Source of the DNA: GCA-2686265 sp036010965
Lineage (GTDB): Bacteria; Planctomycetota; UBA1135; GCA-002686595
Length of the DNA stretch: 20,993 nt
Reading direction: 5' to 3'
Assembly (NCBI GenBank): GCA_036010965.1
Contig: DASCMO010000067.1
Span: 1 to 20,993, forward strand
The notes beneath the pieces were generated by a model. The model was given only the letters and a program-made list of their open reading frames with translations, was not told the DNA's origin and ran no database searches. Position 1 is the first letter of the stretch, and each line of letters opens with the position of its first letter. The translations under genes and the position numbers were made by a program. This document shows positions 15,536 to 20,993 of the stretch, one piece after another.

Positions 15536-16975
15536 ATGAAGACCCTCTTGCAAGCCCTCGCTGTTGTCGCCCTCTCACTGTCGACCGCTGCGGGCCCAGC
15601 CGCGGGGGATGACCGTCCCAACATCCTGTGGATCGTGGCGGAAGACCTCTCGCCGTGGATCGGGAGCTTCGGCCACGAGGTGAACGCGGGCCGGACGCCT
15701 GCGATGGACGCGCTCGGGGCACAGGGCGTGCGCTTCAGCCGCGCCTTCGTTCCGGCGCCGGTCTGCTCGCCTTGCCGCTCGGCGATGATCACAGGGGCGA
15801 TGCAGACGACGACGGGGACGCACCAGCACCGGTCGTCGAGGTCCGAGGCGGCGGCCATTCATCTGCCCGAGGGCATCCTGCCGATCCCGCAGCTCTTGAA
15901 GGAGGCCGGCTACTTCACCTTCAACCGCGGGAAGGACGACTACAACTTCCGCTACGAGCGATCGGACCTGTACAGCACGGGCAACCCGAAGAAGCGGCCG
16001 GGGAGGTTTTATGGCAAGAAGGGCGAGGGAGGCTGGGGCGACCGGCCGCAGGGCGTGCCCTTCTTCGGGCAGATCCAACTCGGGGGCGGGAAGAGCAACA
16101 CGCGGTCCGTGAAGGAGAAGGTGGACCCCCAGAGCGTCACGGTGCCTCCCTATCTCCCCGACACGGACCTCTTCCGCAAGTGGTGGGCGCATCACCACGA
16201 CACGGTTCGAAAGACCGATGCGGACATCGCGCAGATCATGGGCCAGCTGCGCGAGGACGGCCTCCTGGAAGACACGATCGTGTTCTTCTTCTCGGACCAC
16301 GGGAACAACCACTCCCCTCGGCACAAGCAGTTCTGCTTCGAGGGCGGATGCCATGTGCCCCTGTACGTGATGGCCGAGGGGCGCGAGGAGTTGTGTGAGC
16401 CGGGAACCGTGCGCGATGACCTCGTCTCCCTGCTCGACGTCTCCGCCACGACGCTCGGCCTCGCCGGGCTGGAGCTCCCTGCATACATCGAGGGCCAGCA
16501 CCTCTTCAGCGCCGAATTCACACCGCGCGAGTTCGTCATCTCTGCCCGCGACCGCTGCGACTACACGATCGATCGCATCCGCACCGTGCGCACCGATCGC
16601 TACCGCTACATCAGGAACTTTCTTACGGACCGCCCGCTGCTCCAGCCGCAGTATCGCGACAACCGGGACTACGTCATCGCCCTGCGCGAGGGGCACGCCG
16701 AGGGGACCCTCGCGCCGCAGGTCGACGCGATCTTCTTCGGGCCGCGGCCGAGCGAGGAGTTGTACGACCTCGACGCGGACCCACACGAGATGAACAACCT
16801 CGCCGACGATCCGGATCAGGCCGGAGAGCTCGCGCGACATCGCGAGCTGCTCGAGTCGTGGATCGAGGAGACCGACGACAAGGGTCAGTATCCGGAATCA
16901 GCTGTCGCGCTGCGGGCCATCAAGGAGCGCTGGGGGAAGAAGTGTGTGAACCCCGAGTACGACGCCCTCGACTAG
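15536..16975 (+). CDS. Secreted sulfatase, formylglycine type
   Basis: The product is 479 residues with a signal peptide ending near 24 (LSLSTAAGPAAG). Residues 27-38 (RPNILWIVAEDL) contain the first metal-binding acidic residues. CSPCRSAMITG at 77-87 is the C-x-P-x-R sulfatase signature; C77 should be converted to formylglycine by a maturase, which is not in this window. The calcium-ligand motif FFSDHGNN and the GGCHVPLYV strand follow. The THQHRSSR segment (95-102) and overall layout resemble the heparan-N-sulfatase-like branch, but the true substrate is undetermined. The C-terminal EELYDLDADPHEMNNLADDP is typical of sulfatases. It probably acts in the periplasm or outside, removing sulfate esters from glycans alongside the DUF1080 and Gfo/Idh/MocA proteins. 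No clear Shine-Dalgarno sequence. Confidence 0.93.
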   Translation: MKTLLQALAVVALSLSTAAGPAAGDDRPNILWIVAEDLSPWIGSFGHEVNAGRTPAMDALGAQGVRFSRAFVPAPVCSPCRSAMITGAMQTTTGTHQHRSSRSEAAAIHLPEGILPIPQLLKEAGYFTFNRGKDDYNFRYERSDLYSTGNPKKRPGRFYGKKGEGGWGDRPQGVPFFGQIQLGGGKSNTRSVKEKVDPQSVTVPPYLPDTDLFRKWWAHHHDTVRKTDADIAQIMGQLREDGLLEDTIVFFFSDHGNNHSPRHKQFCFEGGCHVPLYVMAEGREELCEPGTVRDDLVSLLDVSATTLGLAGLELPAYIEGQHLFSAEFTPREFVISARDRCDYTIDRIRTVRTDRYRYIRNFLTDRPLLQPQYRDNRDYVIALREGHAEGTLAPQVDAIFFGPRPSEELYDLDADPHEMNNLADDPDQAGELARHRELLESWIEETDDKGQYPESAVALRAIKERWGKKCVNPEYDALD

Positions 16976-17070
16976 GACGGAGCGCGGCGCCCCCGAGTCC
17001 CCTGCTGGTGATGAGGCGCGCCCGGGAATAATCTCTGGTGGTCCCGATAGCCGGAACCGGAGCGAGGAAC

Positions 17071-17514
17071 ATGTCCGAGACCACCCGCGACCGTCACCCC
17101 AGCATCATCCCCGGCCTGCGTTACGCCGACGCTCCCGCCGCCATCGAGTGGCTCTGCGAGGCCTTCGGCTTCGAGGCCAAGCTCGTGGTCCCCGGCGAGG
17201 AGGAGGGGGCCATCGCCCACGCCCAGCTGGTGCTGGGGAACGGGATGATCATGCTGGGCTCGGCGGGCACCCACGCGGGCAGCGCCTTCGACGAGGCCAT
17301 GCGGCCTCCGTCAGAGCTGGGCGGGCGCTGCACCCAGGGCGCCTATGCGATCGTGGACGACGCGGACGCGCACCACGCGCGGGCGCGGGCGGCCGGCGCG
17401 GAGATCCTGCTGGCGCTCGAGGACCAGGACTACGGCGGCCGCGGTTACACTTGCCGCGACCCCCAGGGTCACGTCTGGAGCTTCGGCACCTACGACCCGT
17501 GGGCTGACGAGTGA
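17071..17514 (+). CDS. VOC (glyoxalase/bleomycin-resistance fold) family protein
   Basis: The product is 147 residues from the ATG at 17071, preceded by GGAGCGAGG. A GTG at 17038 is a less likely longer start. The sequence follows the VOC pattern of two paired beta-alpha-beta-beta-beta modules: IIPGLRYADAPAAIEWLCEA with FGFEA opens the first and GAIAHAQLVLGNGMIMLG closes it. AYAIVDDADAHHARARAAGA opens the second, and GYTCRDPQGHVWSFGTYDPW at 125-144 is the characteristic C-terminal strand. Candidate metal-binding residues are H50 and H134, but whether a metal is bound is uncertain. Members include glyoxalases, dioxygenases and antibiotic-binding proteins; the YdcG/PhnB-like subgroup fits the sequence best and mostly lacks assigned function. 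It is cytoplasmic. The lipoprotein gene follows 43 bases downstream in the same direction. Confidence 0.88.
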   Translation: MSETTRDRHPSIIPGLRYADAPAAIEWLCEAFGFEAKLVVPGEEEGAIAHAQLVLGNGMIMLGSAGTHAGSAFDEAMRPPSELGGRCTQGAYAIVDDADAHHARARAAGAEILLALEDQDYGGRGYTCRDPQGHVWSFGTYDPWADE

Positions 17515-17544
17515 CGGCGGCCAGGGCGGCCGAGGAAATTCACT

Positions 17545-17550
17545 GGAGGA
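17545..17550 (+). promoter_or_regulatory. Ribosome-binding site of lipoprotein gene
   Basis: GGAGGA seven bases before the ATG at 17558 is one of the strongest Shine-Dalgarno matches in the window and fixes the lipoprotein start. Confidence 0.75.
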
Positions 17551-17557
17551 GAGAGCG

Positions 17558-18025
17558 ATGAGGCGAGAACGCGGACGAGCCCGGGCGTTGCTGTTGACCC
17601 TGCTGTTGGCCTTGGTGCCGGGCTGTGGGGGCGCGGTCGTCTACAAGATTGGACAGACCCAGGTAGGCGCTGGCGCCGCCATCCCGTTCATCGATGCCTT
17701 CGAAGCGGAGCTCTCGAGGCGCGGACACGAGTGGACCGTGATCGGATCCGACGCCTGGGGCCAGGCGGGGAACATCCACACGATGGACTCCACCTACACC
17801 GTGTCTGGCATGGACGCCGCCGACCTCCACGAGATCTGCGTGGCGAGCGAGCAGGCGTGGGGTCAACTGGAACAGTTCGGGACCCGAGGTACCGGCGGGG
17901 GCGGGAGCCGCCACGAGCTCCACTTCGGCACCCACCGGACCCACGCCTTCGTGGATCTCCTTGCCCACGAGGAGGGCGACGCGACGATGATCAAGGCCCT
18001 GATCCGGATCGTGGCGGTGGAGTGA
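17558..18025 (+). CDS. Small putative lipoprotein of unknown function
   Basis: The product is 155 residues from the ATG at 17558. A strong GGAGGA at 17545-17550 lies seven bases upstream, which decides this start over the longer open frame. Residues 1-23 (RALLLTLLLALVPGC) form a lipoprotein signal with a VPGC lipobox, giving a lipidated C23. The mature part has a hydrophilic N-terminal region (SRRGHEWTVIGSDAWGQ), a Gly-rich turn (GTGGGGSRHELHFGTHRTHA at 109-128) with several histidines, and a C-terminal helix. I do not recognise the family. The His-rich strand could bind metal, but that is a guess. It may be co-transcribed with the VOC gene. The decayed DUF4345 fragment begins 58 bases after its stop. 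Confidence 0.75.
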   Translation: MRRERGRARALLLTLLLALVPGCGGAVVYKIGQTQVGAGAAIPFIDAFEAELSRRGHEWTVIGSDAWGQAGNIHTMDSTYTVSGMDAADLHEICVASEQAWGQLEQFGTRGTGGGGSRHELHFGTHRTHAFVDLLAHEEGDATMIKALIRIVAVE

Positions 18026-18415
18026 GCGCCCGCTGCAGGGTGTCCGCCTACGGATGCGACGGCGAGTCCTGCGCGCCCACCACGGGCCTGGTGCGGCGCT
18101 GGACCGCCACGATGACGAGGGTCAGAGCGGCCTCGAGACCCAGAAACATCCACATCGGCGGTTCGGCGCCGCCCTCACATCAACGCACGCGTGGCCTGGA
18201 GGCAGGGCAACGGTCTCTCGATGTCCCACACGGGCTCGGTGGAGTTCCTCCGCACCCCGATCGAGCCAGCTACAGTCCCTTTGCGTGGAGCTTGGGTGCT
18301 TCCCTGGCCGATAGATCTGGTCATGGGAATGCCCTGGACAGCGCATCGCGAGGTCGGTCGCCATGGGGAACGCCCTGGGGCGGTTGCGCGTGTCACTTTG
18401 AGGCGGCTGAGGGGT
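18026..18415. other. Intergenic stretch holding a DUF4345 relic, otherwise featureless
   Basis: About 390 bases separate the lipoprotein stop from the phosphodiesterase start. Bases 18084-18196 are a decayed DUF4345 copy. From 18197 to 18415 I see no ORF with coding character, no RNA gene and no clear promoter. The phosphodiesterase frame is open back to 18191, but that lead crosses the relic's edge and lacks a signal or domain, so I treat it as non-coding. Confidence 0.5.
18084..18196 (-). pseudogene. Decayed DUF4345 gene copy with internal deletion
   Basis: Bases 18084-18176 align without gaps to 20139-20231 in the intact DUF4345 gene, with 86 of 93 identical. In translation 28 of 31 residues match (E97 to P127 of the intact protein), and the changes are Leu to Pro, Ala to Val and Leu to Gln. 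Right after this block the match jumps: 18171-18196 resembles 20374-20399, in the part coding for the RIDVRA region. Both intact-gene positions carry GCCCTC, so 148 bp were probably lost between these 6-bp direct repeats, shifting the frame. On the other side the tail diverges from the intact C-terminus and meets a stop at 18048. No start or N-terminal helix is recognisable. It has the same orientation as the intact gene about 2 kb away. Confidence 0.8.
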
Positions 18416-20080
18416 ATGCGGGAGAGGCTTGAGAAGGTCGGGACGGTCATCGGGGGTGCGTGCCGTCGGCCTGGCTCGGGACCGAGCAGCCGCGTTCGGT
18501 GCCCGCTGGTCCTGGTCCTCGCCTTGACCTGCTCGGTGGCGCTCTCCTGCCGTGAACGAGGGGGGCGTCGGATCGGCAGACCGCTGGTGGTCGTGTGCGT
18601 CGATGGGGCCACCTGGGACGTCATCGATCCGTTGGTGGCGCGCGGGGAGCTGCCGCACCTTCGAGGACTCGTCGAACGAGGCGCTCGCTGCGACCTCGTC
18701 ACGCTCCCGCCGACCCAGTCACCGGTCGTCTGGACGACCTACGCCACCGGTGTCTTTCCACGGATCCACAACGTCCTCGATTTCACCTATCCATTCGGCG
18801 GTGGGGGGAGAAAGCGCCCGGTCGAGGCCACCGAGCGCCGTGCTCCCGCGATCTGGAACGTGGCGTCGGACGCCGGTCGCAGCGTGGGCGTCGTCGGCTA
18901 CTACGTCACGCACCCGGCCGAGGAGGTCAACGGATTCATCGTCTCGGACGCCTTGATGGAAGGCAGGAGGGGAAGCACCTACCCGCCCGAGCTGGCCGGC
19001 GGGCTTGAGTTGATCGGCGTCCCCCCGGAACAGCACCCGATCTTCTCGGAGTTCCTTGGCTGGGACTACAACCCTCTCGACAGCGTCGACCCCAACTCGC
19101 CCTTGCAGGCACCGTCGAAGATCATCCAAGGCGCGGTGGACTCGGCCGTCATCCGCGACAGGAACGTCTGCACCACCGCGCTGAGTCTGCAGGAGAAGGG
19201 CGTCGACCTGTTCATGACCTACCTCCGGGTCATCGACCACGCCAGCCACCGCACCTGGCGCTACTTCGACGGGACCGACTTTCCCGAACCGAGCGATCCA
19301 GTGAGCCAGGAGCTCCTGGAGGACACCATTCCGGCCGCCTATCGTCTCGTCGACGACTTCATCGGAGAGCTGCTGGCGGCGTATGGCGAGGACGTCAACG
19401 TCGTGGTCGTTTCTGATCACGGTTTCGGCTCGGCGACTGGGGATTATGCGATCCCCGATGCCCAGCTCGCTGCACAGTTGACCGGCGCACACCGTTACGA
19501 CGGCCTGCTACTGGCTGCTGGACCGGACATCCGGGCGGGGGTCTACGAACACATCTCGCTCATGGAAGTGGCCCCCCTCCTGATGGCCCTGCTCGACCTG
19601 CCGATCTCCGCGGAGCTGCCCGGAAGGCTCCCCGAGGAGTTGCTGCAGCCGGGTTTCCTCAAGAGCGGCCCGATCAAGACGACTAATCGCTATGAGAGCG
19701 AGTGGAACTTCGTTGGCGTCGCGCCCGCGAGCGAGGAGGACGACCGCCGGGCGCTGGAAGGGTTAAGGGCGCTCGGCTACGTCGACTCGTCTGTGGAAGC
19801 AGGCCGCCCAGACTCCCGAAGCGCTGGCGATCTGTGGTCGGGGGATGCGAACTTGAAGCTCAAGGTGCTCGCCGGCGAGATCCTGTTCCATCTCATGCGC
19901 AACAACCAGGAGGAAGCCAGCCGTCTGATGGGTCTGTTGGCGGATCGGGACCCCGAGGCGGCCAAGGCCATGCCCTACTACCTGGTCGGCGAGGCGAAGA
20001 AGATCAAGGAGAGCTTCTCCTTCGAGGTGTTCCCTCCGCGCACCGTCACGGCCTTTTCGAGGTCTTGGGTACAGAAGTAG
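18416..20080 (+). CDS. Type I phosphodiesterase / alkaline-phosphatase-superfamily lipoprotein
   Basis: The product is 554 residues from the ATG at 18416, preceded by GAGGGG. Residues 29-45 (CPLVLVLALTCSVALSC) are a hydrophobic segment ending in an ALSC lipobox, so the mature protein is probably lipidated at C45 and periplasmic. Superfamily metal-site motifs follow: VCVDGATWDVID with D63, TLPPTQSPVVWTTYATG with T100 as likely nucleophile, YLRVIDHASHRTWRY with D274 and H278, VVSDHGFGSATGDY with D334 and H335, and AHRYDGLLLAAGPDI with H359. Related enzymes hydrolyse phosphodiesters, phosphonates or nucleotides; the substrate is unknown. An LRALGYVD motif at 450-457 precedes a helical tail that may be TPR-like. 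The long N-terminal lead before the hydrophobic segment leaves some doubt about the start. Confidence 0.86.
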   Translation: MRERLEKVGTVIGGACRRPGSGPSSRVRCPLVLVLALTCSVALSCRERGGRRIGRPLVVVCVDGATWDVIDPLVARGELPHLRGLVERGARCDLVTLPPTQSPVVWTTYATGVFPRIHNVLDFTYPFGGGGRKRPVEATERRAPAIWNVASDAGRSVGVVGYYVTHPAEEVNGFIVSDALMEGRRGSTYPPELAGGLELIGVPPEQHPIFSEFLGWDYNPLDSVDPNSPLQAPSKIIQGAVDSAVIRDRNVCTTALSLQEKGVDLFMTYLRVIDHASHRTWRYFDGTDFPEPSDPVSQELLEDTIPAAYRLVDDFIGELLAAYGEDVNVVVVSDHGFGSATGDYAIPDAQLAAQLTGAHRYDGLLLAAGPDIRAGVYEHISLMEVAPLLMALLDLPISAELPGRLPEELLQPGFLKSGPIKTTNRYESEWNFVGVAPASEEDDRRALEGLRALGYVDSSVEAGRPDSRSAGDLWSGDANLKLKVLAGEILFHLMRNNQEEASRLMGLLADRDPEAAKAMPYYLVGEAKKIKESFSFEVFPPRTVTAFSRSWVQK

Positions 20081-20117
20081 AAGCCCCGACGCGGACGGCC
20101 TCCCGCGAAACGAGGGG

Positions 20118-20519
20118 CTAGGCCGGCGCGTCTGCCGTGGGCCTGGTGCGGCGCAGGACCGCCACGATGGCGAGGGTCAGGGCGGCCTCGAGGCCCAGGA
20201 ACATCCACATCAGCGGCTCGGCGCCGCCCTCGATCAAAATCCCCCCCGCTCGGCCCGCGCCGAAGCCCGCCACGGTGAAGCCCGAGGCCACCAGGCCCGC
20301 CCGGGTCCACTCCGGCCGCACCACGCACACGAAAAGGAAGGCCGCCACGCCCAGCTCGAACCCGCCGTAGGTCGCCCTCACATCGATGCGCGCCGTGGGG
20401 CCGTCGAGCTCGATGCCGATGCCAGCCAGGGCCGAGGGCACGGCGAACAGCCAGGCGCCGAAGCCGAACATGATCAGTGCCGAGATCAGGGTCAGGGTTC
20501 TCTCTGCGGTCCACTTCAT
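20118..20519 (-). CDS. DUF4345 family small membrane protein
   Basis: The product is 133 residues with four membrane helices at about 9-32, 52-68, 73-94 and 103-122. The middle segment RIDVRATYGGFELGVAAFLF (44-63) matches the conserved core of DUF4345, small inner-membrane proteins without an assigned function. AGFGAGRAGGILIEGGAEPL follows as expected for the family. The start is decided by AAGGAGG on the minus strand at 20532-20526: it abuts an ATG at 20525 but is ideally spaced, six bases, from the ATG at 20519. A decayed copy of this gene lies at 18084-18196. The gene is convergent with the phosphodiesterase. Confidence 0.87.
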   Translation of the reverse strand: MKWTAERTLTLISALIMFGFGAWLFAVPSALAGIGIELDGPTARIDVRATYGGFELGVAAFLFVCVVRPEWTRAGLVASGFTVAGFGAGRAGGILIEGGAEPLMWMFLGLEAALTLAIVAVLRRTRPTADAPA

Positions 20520-20525
20520 GGTCAT

Positions 20526-20532
20526 CCTCCTT
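20526..20532 (-). promoter_or_regulatory. Ribosome-binding site deciding the DUF4345 start
   Basis: AAGGAGG (minus strand) is directly followed by ATGACCATG. Spacing favours the second ATG (20519) over the first (20525). Confidence 0.75.
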
Positions 20533-20594
20533 CGGGATGGTCTCCCAGTGGAGCCCGGATTTCCAGGGCGGGCCCGGGCCAACGGTCAGCGTCC

Positions 20595-20993
20595 CTACTC
20601 CCCTCGGCTGCGCGCCTTCTCGAGGATCTCCTCGCCGACCTCATCGAGCCGTTCGGGCCAGCGGAACGTCGGCGCGTTGGACGGGTCGTAGCCCTCCAGG
20701 TGACCGCGCAGGCGCGTGGTTGGTTTCGTGTAGACCAGCAGCGTGGCTCCGAAGACCTCCTCGCACAGGGCGGCCAGGCGCGGGTCGTACGCCACCAGCT
20801 CCCTGCGCGTGTTGACGTGGTTGTGGTCGTGGTCCGGCTCGCGGTTGTCGTCGAACCACGACTGCACGCCCTCGGCGAAGTACTCGTTCTTGTTGGTCGA
20901 GGCGTACTTTCCCTTCCACAACTCCTCCGCCATGGCCTGCTCGAAGGCCTGCTTCAGGCGAGCGTCGAAGGTCTCGTCCACGCGCACCATGCC
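20595..20993 (-). CDS. C-terminal part of an unidentified protein (runs off right edge)
   Basis: An open frame enters from the right edge and stops at 20597-20595. At least 132 residues are visible. An internal ATG at 20990 exists, but the frame is open to the edge, so the real start is probably outside. The visible part is soluble and mixed charge: TFDARLKQAFEQAMAEELWK, then ASTNKNEYFAEGVQSWFDDN, then HDHNHVNTRRELVAYDPRLA followed by EVFG. The NKNEYFAEGVQSWFD segment resembles the part of gluzincin-type secreted metallopeptidases where a Glu in ExFAE is the third zinc ligand. If so, the HExxH motif would lie upstream, outside the window. This assignment is tentative, and the family could equally be an uncharacterised secreted protein. 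About 75 bases separate its stop from the DUF4345 start. Confidence 0.6.
   Translation of the reverse strand, partial: GMVRVDETFDARLKQAFEQAMAEELWKGKYASTNKNEYFAEGVQSWFDDNREPDHDHNHVNTRRELVAYDPRLAALCEEVFGATLLVYTKPTTRLRGHLEGYDPSNAPTFRWPERLDEVGEEILEKARSRGE

Noticed and set aside
13965..15722. A 585-codon minus-strand open frame over the Gfo/Idh/MocA gene
   Set aside because: It is antisense to a strongly supported gene and shows no motif.
18122..18658. Minus-strand open frames of about 175 codons over the start of the phosphodiesterase
   Set aside because: Low-complexity Arg/Pro/Thr composition, overlap the relic and the real gene, no start signal.

Overview
The window is high-GC bacterial DNA with long shadow ORFs on both strands. 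Its gene content points to a planctomycete, probably a marine or sediment lineage. The main evidence is a formylglycine-type sulfatase, a tandem DUF1080 protein, a Tat-exported Gfo/Idh/MocA oxidoreductase, and a VCBS-repeat secreted protein. The VCBS protein ends in a tail I associate with high-GC planctomycetes of the Poly30 type. This assignment comes from family recognition and is an inference. I saw no rRNA, tRNA, CRISPR array, phage, integrase or transposase.

Layout. 1-190 (-) is the start of an unrecognised protein cut by the left edge. 320-1486 (+) is a class I/II aminotransferase. 1574-3517 (-) is a multi-pass membrane protein with an SGNH hydrolase domain. 3685-3790 holds a decayed fragment of an aminotransferase like the one at 320-1486. 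3802-6900 (-) is a very large DUF2339 membrane protein. 7066-7410 (+) is a small winged-helix-like protein whose start codon lies in a perfect hairpin. 7430-7912 (-) and 7968-9314 (+) are a divergent GNAT acetyltransferase and a DUF805-like/SRPBCC fusion. 9451-10731 (-) is a membrane-anchored arylsulfotransferase-like propeller. 10898-12442 (-) is a secreted seven-repeat VCBS protein with an exact 150-bp period.

The block 12581-16975 (+) is the clearest functional unit: a tandem DUF1080 protein, a Tat-signal Gfo/Idh/MocA oxidoreductase and a sulfatase, all exported. Together they look like a periplasmic route for breaking down sulfated glycans, with C3 oxidation, cleavage of the 3-keto glycoside and desulfation as the likely steps. 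It is followed by a VOC/glyoxalase-fold protein (17071-17514) and a small lipoprotein (17558-18025). A decayed DUF4345 fragment lies at 18084-18196. Next come a type I phosphodiesterase/alkaline-phosphatase-superfamily lipoprotein (18416-20080), an intact DUF4345 membrane protein (20118-20519, -) and the C-terminal end of a protein cut by the right edge (20595-20993, -).

The most unusual signals are the two intergenic relics. Each matches an intact gene in this window and has lost internal sequence between short direct repeats. Others are the start-codon hairpin at 7054-7071, the indel-free seven-fold repeat, and the DUF805-like/SRPBCC fusion. I did not find a convincing new defence or mobile system.
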